The notes beneath the pieces are model-generated. The model was not told the DNA's origin. It saw nothing but the letters and a program-made list of their open reading frames with translations, and made no database searches. DNA of 37,927 nucleotides, taken from the NCBI GenBank assembly GCA_029863305.1, contig JAOTVR010000029.1:1-37927 (forward strand). Reading direction: 5' to 3'. This DNA is from Gammaproteobacteria bacterium (GTDB lineage Bacteria > Pseudomonadota > Gammaproteobacteria > Steroidobacterales > Woeseiaceae). The translations under genes were made by a program, and so were the position numbers. Within the stretch, counting starts at the first letter, position 1; every line of letters starts with the position of its first letter. Of the stretch, positions 26,689 to 34,640 are shown one piece after another.

Positions 26689-26791
26689 TGGTGCAGGGGC
26701 AGAATTGACTCGCTTCGCTCGCCCTACGGGCGCCTACGGCGTCTGTCGCCGCTGCGCGGCTCGGCTGATCTGCCGACACGTGGATTTTCAG
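26689..26791 (-). repeat. tRNA-Phe-derived repeat, copy 5, without tail
   Basis: TGGTGCAGGGGCAGAATTGA leads into the hairpin insert (CGCCC-TAC-GGGCG, CGCC-TAC-GGCG, GCCGC-TGC-GCGGC) and back at TCTGCCGACACGTGGATTTT to 26791. The T stem is kept as GGCAGA/TCTGCC. The shared tail cannot be recognised after it. It lies between convergent genes. Confidence 0.8.
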
Positions 26792-26898
26792 TGGACGGAT
26801 TTCGCGATCCAGCATGCCGCAAGATAACCCGGGAACACGTTAACCGGAGATTCTCTGGATCCTTAGGTTACCCTGAGTGACGGTAGGTGAACCTGGTT

Positions 26899-26917
26899 TG
26901 GGCACCAAAGTGGGCAC
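26899..26917. other. Paired TGGGCAC direct repeat near repeat copy 5
   Basis: TGGGCAC occurs at 26899-26905 and again at 26911-26917, 12 bp apart (TGGGCACCAAAGTGGGCAC). From memory, doublets of this kind occur near the attachment sites of P4-type tyrosine integrases. Here no integrase follows; the next gene is glutamate dehydrogenase. Confidence 0.35.
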
Positions 26918-26949
26918 TACAATTCGGCTCCGATAGATGCGCGTGCCAG

Positions 26950-28308
26950 TCAGACAGCACCATAGGCAATCATCGCGTTGGCAACTTTTATAAAACCGGC
27001 GATGTTTGCGCCTTTCACGTAATCAATGTGATCACTATCGGCTTGCGCTCCATATTCGACGCATTGCTCATGAATGTTGTGCATTATTTCCCGAAGCGAC
27101 TGGTGCACTTCGTTGACATCCCAGGTCCTGCGGATACTATTCTGGCTCATCTCGAGCCCTGATATCGCAACACCTCCTGCATTAGCGGCCTTACTCGGAG
27201 CGAACAGGATACCCGCGGCCACAAATTTCTCTACGCCTTTCTGTTCTACCGGCATATTGGCCCCTTCGGCGACTGCTATGCACCCGTTACTGATAAGGAT
27301 ATCTGCATCCGCCGGATTCAGCTCGTTTTGCGTGGCACTTGGAAAAACCAGCTCACCGGGAACCCGCCACGGGCGCTCGCCCGCGTAAAACGGAACACCA
27401 TATTCTTCCGCATACTCAGATATTCTGCCTCGCCGATTGACCTTTAAATCGATAATGAATTCCAGTTTTTCTGCGTCTATGCCGTCTTTGTCATAAACGA
27501 AACCTGATGAATCCGACATGGTTACGACGATTCCACCGAGGTCGGTAACTTTTTCCGCCGTGTAAGTAGCGACGTTACCGGATCCGGAGACCAGGCACGT
27601 CTTTCCCTCGATGTGGTCCGCACGGCGCGACAGCATGTCCTCCATCATGTAGACGACGCCGTATCCGGTCGCCTCTTTACGAATCGGGCTACCGCCGAAC
27701 TCCAAACCCTTGCCGGTGAGCACGCCCGAAAACCGATTGGTCAATCGCTTGTACTGGCCAAATAAATAACCAATCTCGCGGGCCCCAACGCCGATATCAC
27801 CTGCGGGCACATCGATGTCGTCACCGATATGCCGAAAAAGCTCCGTCATGAACGACTGGCAGAAGCGCATTATTTCGTTGTCCGACTTACCCTTCGGGTT
27901 AAAGTCAGACCCGCCCTTGCCACCGCCGAGCGGCAGACCAGTCAGACTGTTCTTGAACGTTTGCTCGAACGCAAGAAACTTCAATATGCTCTGGTTAACG
28001 CTCGAATCGAACCGAAGCCCACCTTTGTATGGCCCGATTGCATTGCTATTCTGCACGCGATAACCGCGGTTGACCCTGATGTTTCCCTGGTCGTCCTGCC
28101 AACACACTCGGAACGTAACGATTCGATCCGGTTCCGCAATTCGACGGAGGATCTGCATTTCGTGGTAGATTTCCTTGTTGCTGATGAAGTCGAAAACGTT
28201 CGAAGCGACCTCATACACGGCTTGATGAAACTCCGTCTCTCCCGGGTTTCGGCGCCGTAGTCCGGCCATAAATTGATCTATGTTTACATGATCTGAAATA
28301 GCCATCAT
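26950..28308 (-). CDS. gdhA: NADP-type glutamate dehydrogenase
   Basis: The 452-residue protein is close to the usual length of hexameric GdhA. It has the substrate site (GPYKGGLRFD, LPLGGGKGGSDFNPKGKSD with the catalytic Lys, VPAGDIGVG), the Rossmann segment (CLVSGSGNVATYTAEKV) and the C-terminal PSKAANAGGVAISGLEMSQN. It interconverts L-glutamate with 2-oxoglutarate and ammonia; NADP specificity is inferred from similarity to GdhA. The start ATGATG overlaps the stop of the upstream globin gene, so the two are translated together. It could consume the L-glutamate made by the D-glutamate locus next door. Confidence 0.95.
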   Translation of the reverse strand: MMAISDHVNIDQFMAGLRRRNPGETEFHQAVYEVASNVFDFISNKEIYHEMQILRRIAEPDRIVTFRVCWQDDQGNIRVNRGYRVQNSNAIGPYKGGLRFDSSVNQSILKFLAFEQTFKNSLTGLPLGGGKGGSDFNPKGKSDNEIMRFCQSFMTELFRHIGDDIDVPAGDIGVGAREIGYLFGQYKRLTNRFSGVLTGKGLEFGGSPIRKEATGYGVVYMMEDMLSRRADHIEGKTCLVSGSGNVATYTAEKVTDLGGIVVTMSDSSGFVYDKDGIDAEKLEFIIDLKVNRRGRISEYAEEYGVPFYAGERPWRVPGELVFPSATQNELNPADADILISNGCIAVAEGANMPVEQKGVEKFVAAGILFAPSKAANAGGVAISGLEMSQNSIRRTWDVNEVHQSLREIMHNIHEQCVEYGAQADSDHIDYVKGANIAGFIKVANAMIAYGAV

Positions 28309-29099
28309 TCACCAAAAATTAGTGCTTTCAATTTTGCAAACGTCCCAGTCTGGTCACTGACCTTGTGAACGTAAAGCCGATCCCCGGTTTTTAGCTGACT
28401 GATGCGCTCGTCTATTTGCTTCGTTTTCTCCGTCAGTGCGTCAACATGCTTACTCAAACTCGCCAGTTGACTCGCATGTCGATCATTATCGTTCGCGTTT
28501 TTTGACATGGCTTCGGTTGATTCTTTTACTCGCGCCGTCACAAGACTCAGCTCAGTATTCAATTGATCCATATCAGAAGTGAACTTCGTTGCGCGCGCGA
28601 GTATTTCAAGCATTGATTCATCCTTGGCCTCGAGGTAACAATGAATTACGAGATCCAGATCGAGCAATACCGCCTTGCATAGTGCTTCGATAATCGGACT
28701 CGCGTCGCGGCCCTCTTTTGCCGCCACGACCGAGATATGCTGAACGAACTGGACCAGCATCTTGCTGTAGCCGCCAATGTACCAATTCGGTGTCAGGCCG
28801 ACTCGGGCATGGGCTCGTCCGATCCGTTCGGCCTTGTCAAAGTAAGCGCTCTTGAATTTTCCGCCAAAGAGCGTTTGAAGCCAGTGGTTCTTTTGTGCCG
28901 CCCGCGCTCGTTCAATGGCTTTGTCATCGGCAAAAACTGCCATGACCTGCGGTTCGTCTAAAACGTGCGAGTAAAATTCCTCAAGCATCCGGTCCAGCTC
29001 GGGTTCAAGGATTTGCTTCGCGTTTTGCAGCTCCTCGACGACTTTTTGATCAATCTCCAGGAATCGAAGGCGCTCTTCAATCATTGCGGTATTTGGCAT
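28305..29099 (-). CDS. Globin-coupled-sensor type protein without an output domain
   Basis: The start is ATG 29099, with AAGGAA 7-8 nt upstream; the longer frame has no support. Of 264 residues, the first ~165 form a protoglobin/globin-sensor fold (LRFLEIDQKVVEELQNAK, FADDKAIERARAAQKNHWLQ, then HARVGLTPNWYIGGYSKML, containing the proximal-His region). The remaining ~95 residues are a helical, probably coiled-coil tail (TALTEKTKQIDERIS-like heptads). No methyl-accepting, GGDEF or kinase domain follows. Such haem proteins sense O2 or NO. It is the first gene of a two-gene operon with gdhA, an unusual partner. Confidence 0.8.
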   Translation of the reverse strand: MPNTAMIEERLRFLEIDQKVVEELQNAKQILEPELDRMLEEFYSHVLDEPQVMAVFADDKAIERARAAQKNHWLQTLFGGKFKSAYFDKAERIGRAHARVGLTPNWYIGGYSKMLVQFVQHISVVAAKEGRDASPIIEALCKAVLLDLDLVIHCYLEAKDESMLEILARATKFTSDMDQLNTELSLVTARVKESTEAMSKNANDNDRHASQLASLSKHVDALTEKTKQIDERISQLKTGDRLYVHKVSDQTGTFAKLKALIFGE

Positions 29100-29121
29100 G
29101 ACCATTCCTTGCACTTTAGAC

Positions 29122-29151
29122 CTTATAATATACACGGTGCGGAAGCCCCAA
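29122..29151 (-). promoter_or_regulatory. Possible promoter of the globin-gdhA operon
   Basis: On the minus strand TTGGGG (29146-29151) and TATAAG (29122-29127) are 18 bp apart, within the AT-rich stretch TATATTATAAGG. This places a transcript start about 15-20 nt upstream of ATG 29099. The -35 element is poor. Confidence 0.35.
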
Positions 29152-29302
29152 AGGGTCCCTCCGACGAAACTCGATTTGCTGGCTACGAGCGCCGGAGGGC
29201 CCGGAAACCGGTTCCGAGGCAGTCGTCCTTCTCGCACACGGAACGCCTGGTCGACGGTCCGGAAGACTGACGCAAATTGAGTGACAGCCCGCGTCGAACC
29301 GC

Positions 29303-29374
29303 TTCGCAATGCGAATCAGGACAGACGAATGCAGTGAGTTTGCCCGTAGGGCCAGAACCAGCAACAGCTGGTTC
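29303..29374. repeat. Train of small hairpins without tRNA sequence
   Basis: TTCGC-AAT-GCGAA (29303-29315), GCCC-GTA-GGGC (29342-29352) and GAACCAGC-AACA-GCTGGTTC (29355-29374) follow one another. They have the same style (short stem, 3-4 nt loop) as the inserts within the tRNA-derived repeats, and this train sits 70 nt from copy 6. The rest of the 29152-29302 gap has no recognisable gene. Confidence 0.5.
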
Positions 29375-29404
29375 GCCGTCAGTCGAACGTAGTTCTTCGC
29401 TCGG

Positions 29405-29436
29405 TCCACAAACACGAAAGCCCCCATTCGGGGGCT
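29405..29436 (-). terminator. Terminator hairpin following the tRNA 3' end of copy 6
   Basis: AGCCCCC (29419-29425) pairs with GGGGGCT (29430-29436) around an ATTC loop. On the minus strand it comes 9 nt after the CCA end of the tRNA fragment and is followed by TTCGTGTTTG. It looks like the original terminator of a tRNA gene carried along with its 3' end. Confidence 0.6.
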
Positions 29437-29445
29437 CTGTGTATT

Positions 29446-29664
29446 TGGTGGCCAGGGGCAGAATGGACTCGCTTCGCTCGCCCTTCGGGCGCACTGCGTG
29501 CGTCTGTCGCCGCTGCGCGGCTCGGTTGAACTGCCGACACGCGGATTTTCAGAACGCGAGGTGATCGATTCGGTTTTTATTAATCAACCAGTTACCGGGG
29601 CGCCCGTTGCGGTATGTGCCTTACCTAGCATAACCGTGCACAGCTGATCCCCGCAAAATCCCCG
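29446..29664 (-). repeat. tRNA-Phe-derived repeat, copy 6, full form
   Basis: This is the clearest complete copy: TGGTGGCCAGGGGCAGAAT, insert with GCCC-TTC-GGGC, GCAC-TGC-GTGC and GCCGC-TGC-GCGGC, return at GAACTGCCGACACGCGGATT to 29552, then the tail with TTAATCAACCAGTTACCGGG and CAGCTGATCCCCGCAAAATC. The T stem is GGCAG/CTGCC. It lies in the divergent region between the globin operon and the TPR gene at 29790. Confidence 0.9.
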
Positions 29665-29789
29665 TGGTGGTATCCGGGGCCGGGGGTGAGCGGCCCTGTT
29701 CGATATGCTCTGGATAAACGGGGGTTACGCGTAACTACGAATTGTCGTCTGGCCTGGCTACCCTCATGGTTTCCTCAAGAGGCACAGAG

Positions 29790-30971
29790 ATGCGTATTCC
29801 CCTGGTCGTGTTCTGTTCAATGCTGCTGAGTGCCGGCTCTCAGCTGTCCTCTGCAGATGATTGCGCACCGCCGGATGCCGTCGCCGCTTTCGAATTCGGA
29901 CAAGAGTTTCTACAGACTGGCTTCATCCGCGAGGGTGCTGGCCAGATCGAACGGGCGGTACACATGTACCCCGATTTCATTGATGCCTGGAAAGTGCTGC
30001 ATCAGCTCTATTCGGACGTGGGCCAGTTTGACGGGGCTATTCGAGCTGCCAAATCCCTCAAACGTCTCGATCCCGGCATGGCTGAAAACTATGACTGGCA
30101 GATCAGGCACTATCGCTCGATGATGGCCACGCCAGCAGCCGCAGTGCAGGCTTTGGAGAACTGCCGGGGTCTCGAGACAGGGAGCAAGGAGGCCATTGCA
30201 GCATGCGAGGAGGCCGTTCGCATCTACCCAGACTATGTGGATGCGCGCTACTTCCTCGGTGTCGAGCACATCTACGCAGGTGATGAAAAGGCGACGAAAG
30301 AACAGATTGCCGCTTTGATCTTGTTGGATCCTGATGGCGCGACCCCGAACCTTATTCACGCAATGGCCGAGATCAAGCCGGACTGGTTCGATGACGCGTA
30401 TCAGCAGGAACTCGCTGCTCTGTTTGCGGCGTCCAAGCCGGCAGACGCGCCAATTCCGCGGCAACAGCGCGAATATCCGCGATTCTCCGATGAGGAGGTG
30501 GCCACGATCCTGGTAGCCTACAAGGAACAGATTGCGGAATTTCGATCCTTTCTGGACGGGCTTCCCGAGATCGTTCCTGAAGATTGCAGCGGGTATCCGA
30601 CCAAGGAAGCGCGCGACGAGCTCAAACAACGGTTCGAAGCGCTGTCAATTACGCATGCCTACGCCGAACGCCAGGGATGCCCGACCCGTAAGATCTACAT
30701 GTTTCTCAATGAAGAGCCTGACCCGCTGGCGTTGACAGAAATAACAAAAATCGGTGCCGATGGAAATTGGAGAATTGGCCTTCGGCAACACTGGGTCAGC
30801 AAGCAGTACTGCAAACCGACGTGCAGCACATCTGTTGAATTCAGGTTCGACACCGAATTTTACGGAGACCCGTTCAAGTTCCAGTTTCGTACGGCGCCTC
30901 TCGAAAAAGCCACCGAGGCCTGCCAGTGCTTCGGAAACTACGGCGACAGCCCACTATTTAAGGAATGGTAG
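29790..30971 (+). CDS. Periplasmic TPR protein of unknown function
   Basis: The start is ATG 29790, with GAGG about 7 nt upstream and a signal peptide (MRIPLVVFCSMLLSAGSQLS); a longer frame from 29742 is less likely. The first ~170 residues of the 393-residue protein carry TPR-like units (FGQEFLQTGFIREGAGQIER, VLHQLYSDVGQFDGAIRAAK, CEEAVRIYPDYVDARYFLG). The C-terminal half is not recognised and contains six Cys (ENCRGLE earlier; QYCKPTCSTS and EACQCF near the end), suggesting disulfides. It stands alone between two tRNA-derived repeats and so forms the smallest module of the array. Confidence 0.75.
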   Translation: MRIPLVVFCSMLLSAGSQLSSADDCAPPDAVAAFEFGQEFLQTGFIREGAGQIERAVHMYPDFIDAWKVLHQLYSDVGQFDGAIRAAKSLKRLDPGMAENYDWQIRHYRSMMATPAAAVQALENCRGLETGSKEAIAACEEAVRIYPDYVDARYFLGVEHIYAGDEKATKEQIAALILLDPDGATPNLIHAMAEIKPDWFDDAYQQELAALFAASKPADAPIPRQQREYPRFSDEEVATILVAYKEQIAEFRSFLDGLPEIVPEDCSGYPTKEARDELKQRFEALSITHAYAERQGCPTRKIYMFLNEEPDPLALTEITKIGADGNWRIGLRQHWVSKQYCKPTCSTSVEFRFDTEFYGDPFKFQFRTAPLEKATEACQCFGNYGDSPLFKEW

Positions 30972-31057
30972 CGAATCGACTCTGAAATACGCGGCGATTT
31001 GAAAAGGACGGTGCCCGAAGTGCCCAATTGCTCTTCGAATACATCTTATTAAAAAGA

Positions 31058-31219
31058 TGGTGGCCAGGGGCGGAATCGAACCACCGACACGCGGATTTTC
31101 AGTCACGTAACGGATCGCCTGACGCCATATAATACAATCGGTTACCGGAGCGCCCGCTATTCGGCTTCGCAGCACTGTGCAGGATCGTGCACAACTCAAT
31201 CGCGCAAAACCCACGCAGG
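31058..31219 (-). repeat. tRNA-Phe-derived repeat, copy 7, uninterrupted T arm
   Basis: The 45-bp core (31058-31102) is a continuous, undisturbed tRNA-Phe 3' part: read in tRNA sense it gives GACTGAAAATCCGCGTGTCG, then GGTGGTTCGATTCCGCCCC, then TGGCCACCA. The tail follows with GTTACCGGAGCGCCCGC and CAGGATCGTGCACAACTCAA. This is the form from which the interrupted copies can be derived. The 5' tRNA half is absent. Confidence 0.92.
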
Positions 31220-31282
31220 CTAAATCGTCAAGAATCCTTTCCGACAGCTCATGTCGCGCTCGGAGCCGGGACACGTTATTAG

Positions 31283-31474
31283 TTCGGCACTGCCGGCCGC
31301 CGCACCGCGTTTCGGCACGCCTTTGAAGACCAGTGGGTGCCCGCAACTAACGCGAAACTGCACGTGCCCGGTGGCGATACCGCGGCTGTGCTAGGCGCAT
31401 CGCAAGCCGCGCCTGAACGCAACGAGATCGGTGCTATGCGGGCCGAACTCGGCATGCTGCCCGCTGCCTTGTGA
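31283..31474 (+). pseudogene. Possible C-terminal gene remnant
   Basis: A frame without an ATG near its start reads TAFRHAFEDQWVPATNAKLH, then VPGGDTAAVLGASQ, and stops at 31472. It looks protein-like but is not recognised and has no start signal, so it may be the tail of a deleted gene. The gap 30972-31522 otherwise holds only repeat copy 7. Confidence 0.2.
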
Positions 31475-31522
31475 CCTGAATTCGGCTAGACTCGGCTTTA
31501 GCTTTTGGACAAGGATTCGCCC

Positions 31523-31693
31523 ATGACAGCTGCGCTGCAACGGTTCGTCCTGTTGGCCGCATTACTCCTCAGTGGCTCCGGCCTCGCCGCGGTGCCGCGA
31601 CTGTATCGCATCGACGAGGCATATCTGAAAACGAGATTCTCAAATCCGGCTTTGAACCTGACGCCGAATGCGACGTGCCGCGAAACCCTATGA
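31523..31693 (+). CDS. Short signal-peptide frame ahead of the antiporter
   Basis: ATG 31523 has AAGGA 7-8 nt upstream and opens MTAALQRFVLLAALLLSGSG, a good signal peptide, followed by about 35 more residues to a stop at 31693. It overlaps the antiporter frame by 26 nt in another frame. It may be a short secreted protein, or the true N-terminus of the antiporter disconnected by a frameshift. Confidence 0.45.
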   Translation: MTAALQRFVLLAALLLSGSGLAAVPRLYRIDEAYLKTRFSNPALNLTPNATCRETL

Positions 31694-32975
31694 CAATCTC
31701 GAGTCGAGCTGGTTCGAGGATACGAACAGGCGCAAGGCCTGGCATTTGAGTTCTTTCCCCCCCGCCGCCCACGAAAGCCTGACCGTCTTCGGCATCCCCG
31801 TCGCATTTGTGCTGTTCGCACTGACGCTGCTCGGCGTTGCAATTTTCCACCACCACACGCTGCGCGTTGCGCTGACCGGCCTCGCGTCGATCATCGTCTT
31901 CAAGCTCCTGTTCACGACCTTCGACGGCATCGCAGGCGTGCCCGGTTTGTTGCTGCACCTGCAGCACGAGTGGGTGGTGCTCGCGAATATCGGCGGGCTG
32001 CTGGTCGGGTTCACGCTGCTGTCGGACCATTTCTCCAAGAGTTTGCTGCCGGATCTCCTGCCGCGCTTCCTGCCAAATGACTGGCGCGGTCCCGCGGTAC
32101 TTTTGCTGCTGGTGTTCCTGATCTCCTCGTTTCTCGACAACATCGCTGCCGCGATCATCGGCGGTACGATCGCAGCCTCTGTTTTTCGTGGGAAGGTGCA
32201 TATCGGCTACCTGGTCGCGATCGTGGCCGCCTCCAACGCCGGCGGCTCGGGCAGCGTTGTTGGCGACACAACGACAACCATCATGTGGATTGAAGGTGTA
32301 TCACCGCTGGACGTGCTGCGCGCCTTCCTGCCAGCGCTGGTTGCGTTGGCAGTGTTCGCAATCCCGCTGGCCATACAGCAGCAACGTCTCTCGCCAATTG
32401 TCGCCGACCCGCCCGCGGGCCTGCGAGTCGACACCGCGCGACTGGCGATCGTTGCCATTATCCTGGCCGCTGCATTCGCGACCAACGTCGTCGTGAATTC
32501 GCGCTTCCACGAGTATTCCGATCGTTTCCCGTTCCTGGCCGCGGCCGTGTGGACGACATTGCTGGCAACCGCGCCGTGGCGCGCGCCGGACTGGCACCAG
32601 GTACCGCGTGCGGCCACCGGAAGTCTGTTCCTGCTCTCCCTCGTCAGCGCCGCATCCATGATGCCGGTCGAGAGCCTGCCGGCCGCGACCTGGCAGACGA
32701 CCATCGGCCTCGGATTCGTGTCGTCGGTTTTTGACAATATTCCGCTCACCAAGCTCGCGCTCGAACAGGGCGGCTATGATTGGGGATTGCTTGCCTACGC
32801 GGTCGGTTTCGGCGGCTCCATGATCTGGTTCGGCTCCTCGGCCGGGGTCGCGCTGTCGACACAATATCCGCAGGCAAAGTCGGTTATGCTCTGGCTACGT
32901 CACGGCTGGTACGTACCGCTCGGTTACCTCGCCGGCTGTGCCGCTTACCTGCTGGTTGTCGGCTGGACCGATTGA
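31668..32975 (+). CDS. NhaD/citrate-type sodium:proton antiporter-like membrane protein
   Basis: The 435-residue polytopic protein contains FGIPVAFVLFALTLLGVAIF, FLISSFLDNIAAAIIGGTIA and NAGGSGSVVGDTTTTIMWIE, a set typical of the ion-transporter superfamily members annotated as sodium:proton antiporters. The repeated SxxDN (FLDNIAA and FDNIPLTKLAL) marks the two inverted halves. The ATG at 31668 has no ribosome binding site, so translation may start elsewhere or be coupled to the short frame before it. The NSS transporter gene follows after 6 nt, so the two share a transcript. Confidence 0.8.
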   Translation: MRRAAKPYDNLESSWFEDTNRRKAWHLSSFPPAAHESLTVFGIPVAFVLFALTLLGVAIFHHHTLRVALTGLASIIVFKLLFTTFDGIAGVPGLLLHLQHEWVVLANIGGLLVGFTLLSDHFSKSLLPDLLPRFLPNDWRGPAVLLLLVFLISSFLDNIAAAIIGGTIAASVFRGKVHIGYLVAIVAASNAGGSGSVVGDTTTTIMWIEGVSPLDVLRAFLPALVALAVFAIPLAIQQQRLSPIVADPPAGLRVDTARLAIVAIILAAAFATNVVVNSRFHEYSDRFPFLAAAVWTTLLATAPWRAPDWHQVPRAATGSLFLLSLVSAASMMPVESLPAATWQTTIGLGFVSSVFDNIPLTKLALEQGGYDWGLLAYAVGFGGSMIWFGSSAGVALSTQYPQAKSVMLWLRHGWYVPLGYLAGCAAYLLVVGWTD

Positions 32976-32981
32976 TGGCAT

Positions 32982-34640
32982 ATGGCTGAGACTGTAGTGC
33001 AAGGGCGTTCATTGTGGGGTTCCAGGCTCGGTGTCATCCTGGCCGTTTCCGGCAGCGCGGTCGGGCTCGGAAATTTCCTGCGCTTTCCGGGCAACGCCGC
33101 CGAAAACGGCGGCGGTGCCTTCCTGATTCCCTATTTCATTGCGTTCCTGGTCCTCGGCGTCCCGATTGGCTGGGCCGAGTGGACCATGGGTCGCCTGGGC
33201 GGCCAGAAGGGGCTGCACTCGGCGCCCGCGATCATCGGCTACTGGGGGCGCGGTGCTGCGGCACGCTACCTCGGTGCTTTCGGTGTGCTCGTGCCGCTGG
33301 TCGTGTACTTTTACTACGTACTGATCGAGGCCTGGTGCCTGTCCTACGCCTGGGACTATCTGAGCGGCGGCATCGGTATTGCGCGGGAGCAGACGGTGGC
33401 GCAGCAGGTAGCGGCATCCGCGGACTACTTTGGTGAACTCTCCGGCCGCGCTGCGGACGGCCTGTTCGCTGCGGGCGGCAGCGGCCAAAGCATCGTTTTC
33501 TGGGTGATCGCTTTTACGTTGAACCTGTGGTTCCTGTACCGCGGATTATCGCGCGGCATCGAGGCTTTCTGCCGTTGGGCGATGCCCGTTATGGCCGTCT
33601 GCGCACTCATCCTGCTGATCCGCGTCCTGACACTTGGCACACCCGACCCGGCGCTGCCCGAGCAGAGCGTTGCCAGCGGCCTGAATTTCATGTGGAACCC
33701 GGACTTCTCGGCGCTCGGCAGCTTCCAGACCTGGCTCGCTGCGACCGGGCAAATCTTTTTCAGCCTCTCGGTCGGTTTCGGCGTGATCATCAACTATGCC
33801 TCGTACATGAAAAAAAACGATGACGTGGTGCTGTCGAGCCTGACCTCATCGGCCACCAACGAGTTCTTCGAAGTGGTTTTCGGTGGCATGATCACGCTCA
33901 CCGCGGCCGTCGTTTTTCTTGGCCTGGCCGCGACACACGCAAATGTCGGTGGCACATTTAGCACCGGCTTCGTCGCCTTGCCGGTTGTATTTGTGCGCAT
34001 GCCGTACGGCGAACTGTTCGGCGCAATCTGGTTTTTCATGTTGTTCCTGGCGGCGATCACGAGTTCCCTGTCGATGCTGCAACCTACCAAGGCCTTTTTT
34101 CGCGAAGCGCTCGACGTGTCGCACGGCGCCGCGACCGCGATCGTAGCTGCGCTATGCATCGCAGGAAATATTTTCGTGCTCTGGTTCAGCAAGGGACTCG
34201 TTGCGCTGGACACGCTCGACTTCTGGGTTGGCACATTCATGATCTTTATCGTGGCGGGCACCCAGATCATCTGCTTTGGCTGGGTTTTTGGTATTGACAA
34301 GGCACTGGCCGAGGCGGGCCGCGGTGCACAAGTCCGAATCCCGCGGCTGTTTCGCTTCGTGATCAAGTACGTGTCGCCCGCATACCTGCTCGTGATTTTC
34401 CTCGGCTTTTGCTGGTACGACCTGCCACCGTACTGGCGGTCCGTGTTCGGCGATCCGCAAACCGGGGCGCCGGCAGAGCGCGCCGTCATTTATTCCTGGC
34501 TCGTGATTCTAGGTACGATCGCGCTGCTGATGGCAGTCACCGCCATCGGCGCTCGCCGCTGGCGCGCGCAGGGGCTGGACATCGATGGCCGCGGCGCTGC
34601 GGCCGATGGTCCTGAACCCGGTCGCGAGGACTCACAATGA
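32982..34640 (+). CDS. Neurotransmitter:sodium symporter (NSS) family amino-acid transporter
   Basis: The 552-residue protein begins with the family signature GVILAVSGSAVGLGNFLRFP then GNAAENGGGAFLIPYF, the unwound TM1 substrate/sodium site. About 12 helices follow. NSS proteins carry out sodium-driven uptake of amino acids such as methionine, alanine or leucine. The stop overlaps the start of a 41-residue single-helix protein of the MetS type, so this is best compared with the MetP subunit of MetPS. The substrate itself cannot be read from the sequence. Confidence 0.9.
   Translation: MAETVVQGRSLWGSRLGVILAVSGSAVGLGNFLRFPGNAAENGGGAFLIPYFIAFLVLGVPIGWAEWTMGRLGGQKGLHSAPAIIGYWGRGAAARYLGAFGVLVPLVVYFYYVLIEAWCLSYAWDYLSGGIGIAREQTVAQQVAASADYFGELSGRAADGLFAAGGSGQSIVFWVIAFTLNLWFLYRGLSRGIEAFCRWAMPVMAVCALILLIRVLTLGTPDPALPEQSVASGLNFMWNPDFSALGSFQTWLAATGQIFFSLSVGFGVIINYASYMKKNDDVVLSSLTSSATNEFFEVVFGGMITLTAAVVFLGLAATHANVGGTFSTGFVALPVVFVRMPYGELFGAIWFFMLFLAAITSSLSMLQPTKAFFREALDVSHGAATAIVAALCIAGNIFVLWFSKGLVALDTLDFWVGTFMIFIVAGTQIICFGWVFGIDKALAEAGRGAQVRIPRLFRFVIKYVSPAYLLVIFLGFCWYDLPPYWRSVFGDPQTGAPAERAVIYSWLVILGTIALLMAVTAIGARRWRAQGLDIDGRGAAADGPEPGREDSQ

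Noticed and set aside
29277..29564. 95-codon plus-strand frame
   Set aside because: It runs through the hairpin train, the terminator and repeat copy 6; composition is repeat-driven.
31058..31102. Functional tRNA-Phe gene
   Set aside because: Only the anticodon loop, T arm and acceptor 3' strand are present; the D arm and the 5' acceptor strand are missing.
30954..31346. 130-codon minus-strand frame
   Set aside because: It translates the tRNA-derived core as ENPRVGGSIPPLA, a familiar artefact of tRNA 3' ends, and has no ribosome binding site.
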